A DNA stretch of 64,000 bases from Marinospirillum alkalitolerans (GCF_045055655.1 NZ_JBANFI010000004.1:1-64000); one strand, 5' to 3'. Counted from the first letter of the stretch, positions 43,075 through 52,657 are shown. A program made the numbers and translations. Notes: a model not told the origin generated them from the letters alone.

Positions 43075-43119
43075 CCTCTGACTCACTATGGCGCTTGCTG
43101 ATGTTGCGTTGATCAGAGG
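43075..43119 (+). repeat. Dispersed 45-bp repeat, copy 2
   Basis: Starts CCTCTGACTCACTATGGCGC and ends TTGCGTTGATCAGAGG; CCTCTGA pairs with TCAGAGG. It is about 85-90% identical to the copy at 59293-59337. It lies behind the DUF4303 gene and ahead of the convergent receptor stop. Confidence 0.75.
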
Positions 43120-43137
43120 TTCCTTGGCGGCGTATCT

Positions 43138-45045
43138 TTAAAGCTTGAAGCGGGCCACCAGATTTTGAAGCTGAGAAGCCAGAGTCGCCAGAGATTCGCT
43201 GGCATGCAGCGTTTCTTGCGCTCCGAGCTGATTTTGCTCCGCAATCTGATTGATTTTGTTGATGTTATGGTGAATCTCACCCGCCACAGCAGTTTGCTGC
43301 TCAGCAGCCGAGGCTATCTGCTCGTTCATGCTGCTAATATGGCTGACGGCACCAATAATCCCACCGAGTGCAGAAGAGGCATGTTCTGCGCTCTGTATGA
43401 CCTGCTCGGCATCCTGTTGACTTGTCTGCATCGCATCCATTGCTTGACTGGCTCGTGCTTGTAAATCAGCAATGATGCGTTCTATTTCTCCGGTGGATTC
43501 TTGCGTACGACGAGCCAGAGAGCGCACTTCATCAGCCACAACGGCAAACCCACGCCCGGCTTCACCTGCGCGTGCGGCTTCAATCGCGGCATTCAGGGCG
43601 AGAAGATTCGTTTGCTCGGCAATGGTTTGTATCACTTCCAACACAGTATGAATCTTCTGCACCTGATCACCCAGCGCAGAAATCACGGCTCCAGTGGCTT
43701 CGATATTGGTTGCCATCGTGCCGATTCTGGTAATGGCATGCTGTACGACCTGCGCACTTTGATGGGCATCCTGATCGGCACTGCGCGCTGAATCAGCCGC
43801 CTTGCCTGCACTGGCGGCCACTTCTTGCACGGTAGCCACCATTTGATTCATAGCCGCTGCCAGCTGCTCGCTTTCTTGGTGCTGTATCGCGATACCTTGG
43901 TGGCTTTTAAGATTAATGGCTGACAGATCCTCAGCAGAGCGAGCTAGGTAACGAGATGATGCTGCGACTTCGGTGAGTGCTTGTTGAAAATCATCAATCA
44001 ATTCATCAAATGCTTGCCCAAGCGCTCCAATTTCATCCTCACCTTGCACTTGCGTGCGGATGGTTAAATCCTTGGTGAGATGTATCCGGCTAGCCGCTTG
44101 ATGCAAAATGGCGATACGCTTGGTCAGCTGGATGGAGGGCAGGATAAGGATCACGGCCAGCAGCAAACCAATCAGTGCCACCCCAGTCGCAATATAAGCA
44201 GAGCGATCTAAGACCTGTTGCTGCACCTCTGACGTCGAATAGCCAGCGACGAGCGTATAGCCCCAAGGCGCGAAAGAGAGTTGCTTAAGTGTCCATTCAT
44301 CTGTTTCGGCACTCAGAATAGCCGTAATCTGCTGGCTAGTGAGATGATCAGAGTGCATGCGTAAGCGTTGATCCGCATCCAGCAAGGCCACAAAGCCTTG
44401 TTGCATGATGCGCGCGCTTTCGAGCATATCAGCGAGAGGGGCAAGATCAGCTGAATAGCCAACATACCAAATGCCGATGACTTCACCTTGTTGATTTTGA
44501 ATCGGCTCATAACCGGTTAAAAAAGGTTGGCCAAGTATATCCACTTGACCGTAAAAAGCTTCGCCTTGGTTCAGGTGTCGAATTGCGGCACCATTGGGGT
44601 CGAGGCGGGTGCCCACCGCACGTTGCCCTTGTGCATTGGTCACATTGGTTGCGATACGAACAAAATCCTGCTGATCACGCGTAAAAAGGGTGGCCGTACC
44701 GCCCATGATTTCAGTGACGCCATCGACCAGCTCAAAGTGCAATGCCTGAGGTTGCTCTCCAAGCAACAGATCAGGCGCAACACCAGCGCCCAGCTGAATG
44801 GGGCGACCCAAACTAGGCGTGCCTAGAGCCAAACTGCGCTGCATCAACAAGCGCATACTGCTAGCAACCTGTTCTTGCATCAGATTATCAGTCAATGAGA
44901 GTAGGCGATGGGCCTGATGCAAACGATCTGCCGCCACTTCTTGAGCAAGGCGATGAAAGGATTTCCACTGCAACACAGCCAGCACCAGCGTAATACTGAG
45001 TGTCAGCGCCAGCAGGACTAAGGCAATTCTTTTTTGAAGACTCAT
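43138..45045 (-). CDS. Methyl-accepting chemotaxis protein (Cache type)
   Basis: 635 residues: TM1 (6-28), periplasmic region (29-275) with FLTGYEPIQNQQGEVIGIWYVGY (Cache_3/Cache_2 type), TM2 (about 283-306), HAMP and signalling domain with the canonical IAEQTNLLALNAAIEAARAG. The ATG at 45045 (GGAACATC upstream) is preferred over the upstream GTG-type extension. It ends NLVARFKL without a CheR tether. The likely ligand class is small organic acids for this Cache type, but that is only by analogy. Confidence 0.92.
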   Translation of the reverse strand: MSLQKRIALVLLALTLSITLVLAVLQWKSFHRLAQEVAADRLHQAHRLLSLTDNLMQEQVASSMRLLMQRSLALGTPSLGRPIQLGAGVAPDLLLGEQPQALHFELVDGVTEIMGGTATLFTRDQQDFVRIATNVTNAQGQRAVGTRLDPNGAAIRHLNQGEAFYGQVDILGQPFLTGYEPIQNQQGEVIGIWYVGYSADLAPLADMLESARIMQQGFVALLDADQRLRMHSDHLTSQQITAILSAETDEWTLKQLSFAPWGYTLVAGYSTSEVQQQVLDRSAYIATGVALIGLLLAVILILPSIQLTKRIAILHQAASRIHLTKDLTIRTQVQGEDEIGALGQAFDELIDDFQQALTEVAASSRYLARSAEDLSAINLKSHQGIAIQHQESEQLAAAMNQMVATVQEVAASAGKAADSARSADQDAHQSAQVVQHAITRIGTMATNIEATGAVISALGDQVQKIHTVLEVIQTIAEQTNLLALNAAIEAARAGEAGRGFAVVADEVRSLARRTQESTGEIERIIADLQARASQAMDAMQTSQQDAEQVIQSAEHASSALGGIIGAVSHISSMNEQIASAAEQQTAVAGEIHHNINKINQIAEQNQLGAQETLHASESLATLASQLQNLVARFKL

Positions 45046-45271
45046 GCAGATGTTCCGCGCCAATAAAATAAAAGAGAAGGGGTGAACAGCAAGTTGATTC
45101 GCTCACCCTAGCTTATAGCCGCCAGCTAAGCGTGTTTCAACACTGAGATCTGAGGGGTGTCCATCAAGGAGCGGTGATTCTAAAGCGGGGCTGATCGCCA
45201 AAGACCCACATAAAAACCCACATTAAAGACGATACACCATGCGCCATGATGACACGGCATATAGCACCAAA

Positions 45272-45298
45272 CAAAAAAAAGCGCCCCGTAGGGCGCTT
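45272..45298 (-). terminator. Rho-independent terminator after tRNA-Ser
   Basis: On the minus strand AAGCGCCC-TACG-GGGCGCTT forms a perfect stem and is followed by a run of eight T. It lies 14 bp past the CCA end of the tRNA. Confidence 0.9.
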
Positions 45299-45312
45299 GA
45301 TTTATATGTTTG

Positions 45313-45402
45313 TGGTGGAGGGCCAGGGATTCGAACCCTGGGAGGGCTCACACCCTCGTCGGTTTTCAAGACCGATGCTTTCGACCGCTCAGCCAACCCT
45401 CC
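45313..45402 (-). tRNA. tRNA-Ser (anticodon UGA)
   Basis: The minus strand reads GGAGGGTTGGCTGAGCGG at its 5' end. The anticodon loop is CTTGAAA, with anticodon TGA; then a long variable arm, and GGTTCGAATCC for the T loop. The acceptor GGAGGGT pairs with GCCCTCC, and CCA is encoded. The long variable arm and the anticodon identify serine. Confidence 0.95.
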
Positions 45403-45486
45403 AACTCGGCGCGTATATTATCAGGATTTTCTGAGGCGTCAACACTTTTTTAAAATTTTTTAATCTTTTTGCGAGCTTAGCGTGCA

Positions 45487-46101
45487 TTAGCGAGTTGAGG
45501 CTGGGCGATAGAGCAGCAGAAACTTCTGAATGCAGTAGTCGATGTGCTTTTGGATGGCTTCACTCGCTGAGTTTTCGCCAGTCATAATGTACTTCGGTCG
45601 GAAGTAGGCATTGAGGGCACCTTGAAAGAAAAGGGCTGCTTGCTCGGCATCATCGACTTGTAAATTACCTGCCGCATCTTGACGCTGCAAAAAAGTCACC
45701 AGAAGCTGGCGGTCTTTTTCCATTCCTGCTTCAAAAAACATGCGTCCCAAAGAGGGGAAGCGTAGGGCTTCCGCGATCATCATCCGAAAAACAGCCGAGT
45801 TTTCTGTTGAACTCAAATCAGCCAGCTTACGCTGCGCATAGATTTGCAATACCTTCTCGACATCCTGTCCCACGACAGCGGCTGAAGCCATAAAGGCATC
45901 TTCACACTCGCACATTTGGCCAGCGACAGCGACAAACAAGGTGTCTTTGTTACCAAAATAATTATAAAGCGTTTGCTTGGCGACTCCGGCCCGCGCGGCG
46001 ATATGATCCATGCTGGTGTTTTGGTAGCCATTCTCTAAAAAGGCATCTGCCGCCGCTTTCAGAATCTGGTTTTGTTTTTCTGTTGGTACAGATTTAGTCA
46101 T
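45487..46101 (-). CDS. TetR/AcrR family transcriptional regulator
   Basis: 204 residues. HTH near residues 12-58: QILKAAADAFLENGYQNTSM and ARAGVAKQTLYNYFGNKDTL. The C-terminal part resembles the TetR_C_33/AefR-like type (MIAEALRFPSLGRMFFEAG). The ATG at 46101 gives the usual N-terminus; upstream frame extension is unlikely. It is divergent from the DUF599 gene, and ACAAATTTGT (46144-46153) is a possible operator. Confidence 0.88.
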   Translation of the reverse strand: MTKSVPTEKQNQILKAAADAFLENGYQNTSMDHIAARAGVAKQTLYNYFGNKDTLFVAVAGQMCECEDAFMASAAVVGQDVEKVLQIYAQRKLADLSSTENSAVFRMMIAEALRFPSLGRMFFEAGMEKDRQLLVTFLQRQDAAGNLQVDDAEQAALFFQGALNAYFRPKYIMTGENSASEAIQKHIDYCIQKFLLLYRPASTR

Positions 46102-46294
46102 AGTCGATCCGCAAGCAAAAAGAACTTTCAACTTGCCATCTTAACAAATTTGTGAGCAAAAGGTGAGTTCGGCCCTGCGATGCTGCCGTAAGAGCCAAAG
46201 CGAGAGCCAGTCTTGAGCGTCTCTCTGGGGATGCCTGACTGTCCCTAGGCGGAGATGGCATCACTAGAGTAGAATTGCGCCTCTCAACCACTTG

Positions 46295-47110
46295 ATGAAT
46301 CGGGAGCAGATCTTGCCAAGCTTACTTCTTGAGGCTTTTTCCTGGCTGGATTGGCTGGCCTTTGGCTGGTACGTCCTCTGTTGGGCCTGGTACTACGAGT
46401 ATAGCCGCCGTAATCAGCGCAATCGTCGTTGCCTCGCCGGTGTCATGCATATGTATCGTTATGACTGGATGACACGTTTGCTGGAACGGGATGCGCGTAT
46501 AGCGGATGCCACCATCATGACCCATCTTGAACGCAATGGCGCTTTTTTTGCGTCGAGCTCCTTGCTGATTCTGGCCGCCTTGTTCGGTCTATTAGGTTCG
46601 ACAGATCGGGCAATGGGTATTTTGAGTGAGCTGAGCTTTACCGGACAGCAGATGACCTCGATTGGTTTTGAGGCCAAGCTCTTATTGTTAATTGCTTTAT
46701 TTATCTATGCTTTTTTCACTTTTACCTGGTCCATGCGCCAGTATAACTTTTGCGCGATTTTGATCGGCAGCGCGCCCTTACCCAGTGATCCGAAAACCAC
46801 AGCAGGGGCCAAGAAGATGTTTGCGATTCAGGCCGCGAATGTGATTGATCTGGCCGCGAACCAGTTTAACTATGGTTTGCGCGCCTATTATTTTGGGCTG
46901 GCTCTGCTGGGTTGGTTTTTGGATCCGCTGATTTTTATGGGCAGCACCTTGCTGGTGGTCAGTATCTTGTATCGGCGTGAATTCCACTCCAAAACCTTGA
47001 AAGCACTGGCTTCAGGAAAGGATATGCAGTTGAAATTCAAAGGGATACTACAACGCGAAGATTTTCCAGCTGAACCTTCTGCCCTAGGACAGGATCATAA
47101 AGAAGGCTAA
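46295..47110 (+). CDS. DUF599 family membrane protein
   Basis: 271 residues with four hydrophobic segments (about 14-32, 80-100, 120-142, 207-230). Family features: FGWYVLCWAWYYEYSRR, HLERNGAFFASSSLLILAAL and WSMRQYNFCAILIGSAP. Function unknown. The start is uncertain: the ATG at 46295 lacks a clear RBS, while a TTG at 46313 is preceded by GGGAG at ideal spacing. Confidence 0.8.
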   Translation: MNREQILPSLLLEAFSWLDWLAFGWYVLCWAWYYEYSRRNQRNRRCLAGVMHMYRYDWMTRLLERDARIADATIMTHLERNGAFFASSSLLILAALFGLLGSTDRAMGILSELSFTGQQMTSIGFEAKLLLLIALFIYAFFTFTWSMRQYNFCAILIGSAPLPSDPKTTAGAKKMFAIQAANVIDLAANQFNYGLRAYYFGLALLGWFLDPLIFMGSTLLVVSILYRREFHSKTLKALASGKDMQLKFKGILQREDFPAEPSALGQDHKEG

Positions 47111-47173
47111 AATGCTTCCAAATGGTGCACCTTAATGGGTGCCTTTCACTTTTCAGCTAGGATATTGCACAGC

Positions 47174-48100
47174 ATGGCATTTTCTCAGACTCGCAATTTT
47201 GATCACTTCTCACTGCCTGTGCGCTTACAGGGCTTGGCTGCGCTGAGCCTGCCTCTTGTTTTAGCAGGGTGTCAGGCGCTTACGCCTGCGCATCTTGCCA
47301 CCAAAGAAGATCTTGCCAACCAGCAGATGTGGATCGCCACCCAGCTTGAACAGCAGGACACCCGACAGCAACAAGTTTGGCAGCGTCAGTTAGAGACGGG
47401 CTTTGATCAGCAACAAACGGGACAACAGCACTTGCAATCCAGTCTGCGTCATCTGGATTTGCGCTTTGATCAGCGTTTGGTCGCTTTAGAGCGTCAGCTG
47501 GCCCAACAGCAGATAGCCGACCCTCAGGGACAGAGATTACGTGCGCCAGCTCAGCAAGCCCTAGCGGTGGAGGTGGATGGCAAGCTGTTACTGGGTCGCC
47601 AGGAGTGGGTGGCCTTTCCTGAGCAGCGACTGATTCTGCCAGCCAGAATTGATTCCGGTGCCAACACGTCTTCTTTACATGCCGTGAATCTACAAGAATT
47701 TGAGCGCGATGGTGAAACCTGGCTGCGTTTTGAAACCCACTATCAATCACAAGAGAGTGAAGATGTACGCGTCATCCCGATTGAAGCGCCACTGGTGCGC
47801 CAAGTCAGAATACGCCAAGCCAGTGGTTCAGAATCACGCCCAGTGATCCGCCTGCCAATGCGTCTTGCCAATCGCACGGAATCAGTCGAATTCACCCTGA
47901 CTGATCGTGGAGAAATGACCTTTCCTGTCCTGCTTGGTCGTCGTTATATGATGGATTTGGCCGTGATTGATGTCGCGCGTGAATATGTGCAGGGCCGACC
48001 TGAGCTGCCAGCCATCGCAGAACCAGAAACAGCTGAACCAGAAGAAGAGGCCGCAGCAGAAACCACCACAGAACAAACGGCGCAAGGAGAAGCAGAATGA
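47174..48100 (+). CDS. Lipoprotein with retropepsin-like/ATP-dependent zinc protease domain
   Basis: 308 residues. Signal with lipobox LAGC (Cys near 33), a Gln-rich coiled region (about 45-130), then the RimK-associated aspartyl-protease-like domain: ILPARIDSGANTSSLHA (Asp-Ser-Gly triad site), VRIRQASGSESRPVIRLPM and LLGRRYMMDLAVIDV. The C-terminus is Glu/Pro-rich. Such proteins occur next to ATP-grasp peptide ligases. ATG at 47174 chosen over 47135. Overlaps the next gene (ATGA). Confidence 0.82.
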   Translation: MAFSQTRNFDHFSLPVRLQGLAALSLPLVLAGCQALTPAHLATKEDLANQQMWIATQLEQQDTRQQQVWQRQLETGFDQQQTGQQHLQSSLRHLDLRFDQRLVALERQLAQQQIADPQGQRLRAPAQQALAVEVDGKLLLGRQEWVAFPEQRLILPARIDSGANTSSLHAVNLQEFERDGETWLRFETHYQSQESEDVRVIPIEAPLVRQVRIRQASGSESRPVIRLPMRLANRTESVEFTLTDRGEMTFPVLLGRRYMMDLAVIDVAREYVQGRPELPAIAEPETAEPEEEAAAETTTEQTAQGEAE

Positions 48101-49632
48101 AGCTGGCTCGCTCGTCTTTATTGTGGGTCGCGCTGCTGTTGATCTTGGTCGGGGGGCTGCACACAGCGTGGCGGCATCTGGTGCATCAGGTGCCCTTGCT
48201 CCCAGGCAGCGAGCAGAGCTACTGGAACCTTGAAGCCCGCGTTGAGCTTGAGGCCCGTGGCGAGCCGTTGAGTGTACGCTTGGCTTTGCCGCAAACGCAG
48301 CCGGGTTACATTCTTCTGGATGAACACACAGCCTCGCCTGGTTTTGGCCTACATTTTCATCATCAAGGCCAACAGCGCTTGGCAGAATGGAGCACACGTC
48401 AGGCCAGTGGCACGCAATGGCTCTATTATCGCGCTCAATTTTTAGTCTCACCTGAGGCTAACACTGAGTTGCAGGTTCCCCCCCCAGCCTTGACCCATGT
48501 GGCTTGGTCGGAATCCTTACAGACAGCAGCGGCTGGCCTGCTCGAACGAGCCTGGCTGGAATCCTCGGATGCCTGGAGCCTTGCCCGAGCGATCAGTCGC
48601 TACTTAAATGATCCACACAATCAAAATAGTCGTTTATTGCTCAGTGAACTCAGTGCGGATGAAGTCTTGGTTCGTCTGCTCAATGAGGCCGAAGTGCCTG
48701 CACGGCGGCTGTATGGCTTAAAGCTCGAAGATGGCCGCCGCCGTCAAGCACTGCAACCTCTGGTACAAGTCTTTCAGGGCCAGAAGTGGCAGGTTTTTGA
48801 TGCCGAAGGCAGTGCCATCAATGGCGAGCAGCAGGCACAGTATCTTCTTTGGCAGCTCAATGCTGGCCCTATTCTTGAGGTGGTTGGTGGCACCAATTCA
48901 CGCGTCACCTTCTCGATGATTGAATCCACCGAACCCAGCAGCAGCGTCAGCAGTACCCAAATCAGCGATGCTGTTTTGAATCTGTCGATTCATAGTTTAC
49001 CCTTGGCAGAACAAAACCTATTTCGTACCTTGCTGCTGCTGCCTCTTGGCGCGCTGGTGGTGGTTTTACTGCGCGTTCTGGTTGGATTCAAAACCTCAGG
49101 CACCTTTATGCCAGTTCTGATTGCCTTGGCATTTTTAGAGATGTCTCTGGTCACCGGATTAATCAGCTTTTTAGTGATTGTGGGGATCGGCTTGGTTCTG
49201 CGCCAGCTGCTGGCTTCATTAAATTTATTGCTGGTGGCCCGTGTTGCCGCCGTCATTGTCTGCGTGATTGGCTTGATCGCGCTCTTTACAGTGATCTCTT
49301 TTCATACAGGCCTGACCACAGGCATGCAGGTGACGCTCTTCCCCATGATCATTCTGGCGTGGACGATTGAGCGGATGTCGATTCTCTGGGAAGAAGAGGG
49401 GGCAAAGGAAGTGATTATCCAGGGAGCGGGAAGCTTGATCACCGCGGTACTGGCCTTTAGCCTGATGGATCTCGCCCTGATGCGCTATTGGATGTTTAAC
49501 TTCCTTGGTTTACAGCTGGTGGTGTTGGCTTTGATCCTACTGCTGGGCAGCTATACCGGCTATCGCTTATTTGAACTCTGGCGCTTTAAACCCTTGATGG
49601 ACTTGCAACCCTCAAAATCCAAAGAGGATTAA
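48097..49632 (+). CDS. Inactive transglutaminase domain fused to 7TM region
   Basis: 511 residues. N-terminal membrane anchor (8-25), a periplasmic transglutaminase-like domain (about 35-270, without a clear Cys-His-Asp triad; it shows AISRYLNDPHNQNSRLLLSELSADEV), then about seven helices from 300 to 490 (LLLPLGALVVVLLRVLVGF onward). The combination is known as an inactive transglutaminase/7TM protein that occurs with an aspartyl-protease-like lipoprotein and an ATP-grasp ligase. It lies in one operon with both: 4-bp overlap upstream, 3 bp downstream. Confidence 0.85.
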   Translation: MKLARSSLLWVALLLILVGGLHTAWRHLVHQVPLLPGSEQSYWNLEARVELEARGEPLSVRLALPQTQPGYILLDEHTASPGFGLHFHHQGQQRLAEWSTRQASGTQWLYYRAQFLVSPEANTELQVPPPALTHVAWSESLQTAAAGLLERAWLESSDAWSLARAISRYLNDPHNQNSRLLLSELSADEVLVRLLNEAEVPARRLYGLKLEDGRRRQALQPLVQVFQGQKWQVFDAEGSAINGEQQAQYLLWQLNAGPILEVVGGTNSRVTFSMIESTEPSSSVSSTQISDAVLNLSIHSLPLAEQNLFRTLLLLPLGALVVVLLRVLVGFKTSGTFMPVLIALAFLEMSLVTGLISFLVIVGIGLVLRQLLASLNLLLVARVAAVIVCVIGLIALFTVISFHTGLTTGMQVTLFPMIILAWTIERMSILWEEEGAKEVIIQGAGSLITAVLAFSLMDLALMRYWMFNFLGLQLVVLALILLLGSYTGYRLFELWRFKPLMDLQPSKSKED

Positions 49633-49635
49633 GCC

Positions 49636-50709
49636 ATGGCAGAACAAAAGTGGCTCAGTCGTAGCCGCAGCTACTGGCATAGCTGGGTCAAACAATACAC
49701 AGCAGCGCAACAAACTGGCCGTCCTGCCTGGCATTGGAAAAACTGGTTAGCCACACCCAGTGCCCTGCGCCAAGCGGGGGTGCTGGGTATGAATGCGCGT
49801 AATCTTGACTGCATCAGTGCTGCCAATCCACGACGTTTTTTTCCGCTGGTGGATGACAAGCTCAAGACCAAGCGTTTGGCTGAAGACTATCAACTTGCCA
49901 CGCCCAGTTTGCTGGCGGTCATTGAGCATCAAGGGCAGGTCAAGGGCTTTGAGCAGTTGATCCCACAGCAGGTTGGCTTTGCGATCAAACCAGCCAAGGG
50001 TAGTGGCGGCAAGGGGATACTGGTGATCCTGCAATCGGATGGCCAGCGTTACCAAAAGGCCTCTGGTGAATGGATCACGCATCTGGATATCGAGCGCCAC
50101 CTTTCCAATCTTCTGTCGGGGCTGTATAGCCTAGGCGGGCATCCCGATATCGCTTTGGTTGAAAGTCTGATCCGCTGTGCCCCTGATGTTGCCGACTTTA
50201 GTTTTGAAGGTGTGCCGGATATTCGTGTCATTCTCTATTATGGCTATCCCATTATGGCGATGATGCGTTTATCCACCCATGCCTCTGATGGCAAGGCGAA
50301 CCTGCACCAAGGCGCGCTGGGTGTCGGAATCGACCTGAATACAGGGCGTGCCCTGCAAGCGGTGCAGCATGATCGCCCTGTCACACATCACCCAGATACA
50401 GGGCGTCCGTTAAATGAACTGGTGATCGATAACTGGACCTATCTGCTCGAACTCGCCTCACGCTGCTATGATATGACCCATCTGGGTTATCTTGGTGCCG
50501 ATCTGGTGCTGGACAAGGAGCAGGGGCCGCTTTTATTAGAGCTTAACGCTCGGCCTGGCTTGGCGATTCAGATGGCCAATGGGCTTGGATTGGCGCCTCG
50601 CGTTCAGGCAATTCAAGCCCATCGACAACAACTGCGCGGCCCAGAAGAAACCTTTACGCAGCGGGTCGGGGTGGCACAAAAACTCTTTGCCGTTAGGCAG
50701 ACACGCTGA
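49636..50709 (+). CDS. Alpha-L-glutamate ligase-related ATP-grasp protein
   Basis: 357 residues. ATP-grasp features: the phosphate loop VGFAIKPAKGSGGKGILVI, the Arg-rich FEGVPDIRVILYYGYPI, and the metal-binding LLLELNARPGLAIQMAN. It belongs to the RimK-like ligases predicted to join amino acids to a peptide or protein. Its partners here are the zinc-protease-like lipoprotein and the 7TM transglutaminase-like protein. Substrate unknown. Followed by the Zur gene. Confidence 0.85.
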   Translation: MAEQKWLSRSRSYWHSWVKQYTAAQQTGRPAWHWKNWLATPSALRQAGVLGMNARNLDCISAANPRRFFPLVDDKLKTKRLAEDYQLATPSLLAVIEHQGQVKGFEQLIPQQVGFAIKPAKGSGGKGILVILQSDGQRYQKASGEWITHLDIERHLSNLLSGLYSLGGHPDIALVESLIRCAPDVADFSFEGVPDIRVILYYGYPIMAMMRLSTHASDGKANLHQGALGVGIDLNTGRALQAVQHDRPVTHHPDTGRPLNELVIDNWTYLLELASRCYDMTHLGYLGADLVLDKEQGPLLLELNARPGLAIQMANGLGLAPRVQAIQAHRQQLRGPEETFTQRVGVAQKLFAVRQTR

Positions 50710-50760
50710 TCACGCCAACAGCTGATGGCTGACACAGCAGAATACTTTAAAAAGAACGAG

Positions 50761-51231
50761 ATGATGAACCTAACACACGATATTCTCGCCCAAGCCGATG
50801 CACTCTGTGCACGCAAGGGCGTGCGCTTGACACCTACCCGACGGCGCGTGCTGGAAATGATTGCCCAAAGTCAGGGCGGGGCCAAGGCCTACGATCTGCT
50901 CGATAGTTTGACGGCTGAAAATGCCTCAGCCCGTCCACCCACCATCTATCGTGCCATCGATTTTTTAATGAGCCACGGCCTGATTCATCGCATTGAGTCT
51001 TTAAATGCCTATGTCAGCTGTATCTGTCCTGAGCATCATCAGGCTTATCAGCTGCTGATCTGCCGCCAGTGCGGTGAAGTCATTGAACTTCATGAAGAAA
51101 GTCTGGATACTCAGCTTAATGAAGCGGCCAGGCTGCAAGGTTTTTGCGTCGAGAAAAAAACCATTGAAGTGCATGGTTTGTGCCAAAACTGTCAGACAGG
51201 TCAGCCTGCAGCAGAGACAGCGCAGGCTTGA
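50761..51231 (+). CDS. zur: Fur family regulator, zinc uptake regulator-like
   Basis: About 156 residues. The N-terminal winged helix reads LTPTRRRVLEMI and ARPPTIYRAIDFLMSHGLIHRIES, and the metal/dimer part has CRQCGEVIEL and HGLCQNCQ. The match with E. coli Zur (NVRLTPQR and PPTVYRALDFLLEQGFVHK regions) is closer than with Fur or PerR. It represses zinc uptake genes when Zn is bound. The start is uncertain: ATGs at 50725, 50761 and 50764 are in frame; the later ones align with known N-termini. Confidence 0.85.
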   Translation: MMNLTHDILAQADALCARKGVRLTPTRRRVLEMIAQSQGGAKAYDLLDSLTAENASARPPTIYRAIDFLMSHGLIHRIESLNAYVSCICPEHHQAYQLLICRQCGEVIELHEESLDTQLNEAARLQGFCVEKKTIEVHGLCQNCQTGQPAAETAQA

Positions 51232-51292
51232 GCTGGCCTCAATCGAGGCTGTTGATGAAGTCGGGCCTTTTAATGCTACCGGGAGAATACCT

Positions 51293-52627
51293 ATGTATGA
51301 CCGCTTAATTCTGAATGCCACACTGGTGAATGAAGGACAGGTTCAACAGGCTGATGTGGCCATTCAAGGCGAGCGCATCGCCAAAATTGGCGCAGACCTC
51401 TCTGCATTGGCCGCCAAAGAGGTGAGCGATGCGCAGGGCCTGCATCTGCTACCCGGTATGATTGATGATCAGGTGCATTTTCGTGAGCCGGGCTTAACGC
51501 ATAAGGGTGATATCGCCACTGAATCCGCTGCAGCCGTGGCCGGTGGTATCACCACCTATATGGAAATGCCGAACGTCGACCCGCTGACCATTAACGCTCA
51601 AGCACTAGAAGACAAGTACACCCGCGCAACGGGCCGTTCACGCGCCAATTTTGCCTTTTATCTGGGGGCCAGTAACGACAACCTCGAGGAGATCAAAAAC
51701 CTCGATCCGCAGGCTGCCTGTGGCATTAAGGTTTTTATGGGCGCCTCGACCGGCAATATGCTGGTGGATCGACCTGAAATCCTCGAAGGCATCTTTGCTC
51801 ATGCGCCCATTTTGGTCGTGACCCATTGCGAAGACACGCCAATGATCCACGCCAATGAAGAGGCCGCGCGAGCCCGCTTTGGCGAGGATGTTCCCTTTAC
51901 TGAGCATCCATCTATTCGCTCGGCCGAGGCCTGCTATAAGTCTTCTTCCTATGCGGTCGCTTTGGCACAAAAACATGGTACGCAATTGCATGTGTTGCAT
52001 ATCACCAGCGCACAAGAGCTGGCACTCTTTCAACCTGGGCCGATGCAGGGCAAGCAGATTACCGCTGAAGCCTGTGTGCATCACCTCTGGTTCAGCGAAG
52101 AAGACTACCCACGCCTGGGTGCCCAAATCAAATGCAACCCTGCCGTGAAGCGTCTGGCGGATCGTGATGCCATTCTGGCCGCGGTGAATGAGGGCCGTAT
52201 TGATGTGATTGCAACGGATCACGCCCCCCATACCTGGGAAGAGAAGCAGGGCACTTATTTTAAAGCGCCAGCCGGTTTACCCTTGGTGCAACACGCCTTG
52301 CCAAGCCTTTTAGATCATTATCATGCGGGGCGTTTCTCATTGGAAACCATCGTGCAAAAGGTCTGCCATAATCCGGCTGAGCGTTATCAAGTCAAGGATC
52401 GGGGCTATCTGCGTGAAGGCTATTTTGCAGATTTAGTGCTGGTGGATTTAAACGCGACCAGTGAAGTCACCCCTGAAAGCCTGCTCTATAAGTGTGGCTG
52501 GTCGCCTTTTACAGGTCATACCTTCCAAAGCCGCATCGAGGCCACCTTTGTCAATGGGCAGCCCGCCTATCAGCAAGGGCAGGTCGCCGAAGCCGTCTAT
52601 GGGCAGCGCCTGACCTTTAATCGTTAA
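51293..52627 (+). CDS. pyrC: Dihydroorotase (type I-like)
   Basis: 444 residues. Third step of pyrimidine synthesis: cyclises carbamoyl-aspartate to dihydroorotate. Amidohydrolase features: MIDDQVHFREPGLTHKGDIA (first metal site), a His in VVTHCEDTPM and in LHVLHITSAQEL, and IATDHAPHTWEEK with the catalytic Asp. The usual first His of the HxH pair is Gln here, a variant I know from a subgroup of bacterial dihydroorotases. GGGAGA before the ATG at 51293; the long frame that begins at 51074 overlaps zur and is not used. Confidence 0.9.
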   Translation: MYDRLILNATLVNEGQVQQADVAIQGERIAKIGADLSALAAKEVSDAQGLHLLPGMIDDQVHFREPGLTHKGDIATESAAAVAGGITTYMEMPNVDPLTINAQALEDKYTRATGRSRANFAFYLGASNDNLEEIKNLDPQAACGIKVFMGASTGNMLVDRPEILEGIFAHAPILVVTHCEDTPMIHANEEAARARFGEDVPFTEHPSIRSAEACYKSSSYAVALAQKHGTQLHVLHITSAQELALFQPGPMQGKQITAEACVHHLWFSEEDYPRLGAQIKCNPAVKRLADRDAILAAVNEGRIDVIATDHAPHTWEEKQGTYFKAPAGLPLVQHALPSLLDHYHAGRFSLETIVQKVCHNPAERYQVKDRGYLREGYFADLVLVDLNATSEVTPESLLYKCGWSPFTGHTFQSRIEATFVNGQPAYQQGQVAEAVYGQRLTFNR

Positions 52628-52657
52628 CGGTGAGCATCACTGATTCCTAACGCATGA

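Noticed and set aside
45239..45463. Two small open frames over the tRNA
   Set aside because: They read through tRNA-Ser and its terminator.
48097..49632. Active transglutaminase
   Set aside because: No Cys-His-Asp triad can be recognised; the family is known as inactive.
51074..51292. N-terminal extension of dihydroorotase by 73 residues
   Set aside because: This part overlaps zur in another frame, while the ATG at 51293 has a good RBS and gives the family's usual N-terminus.
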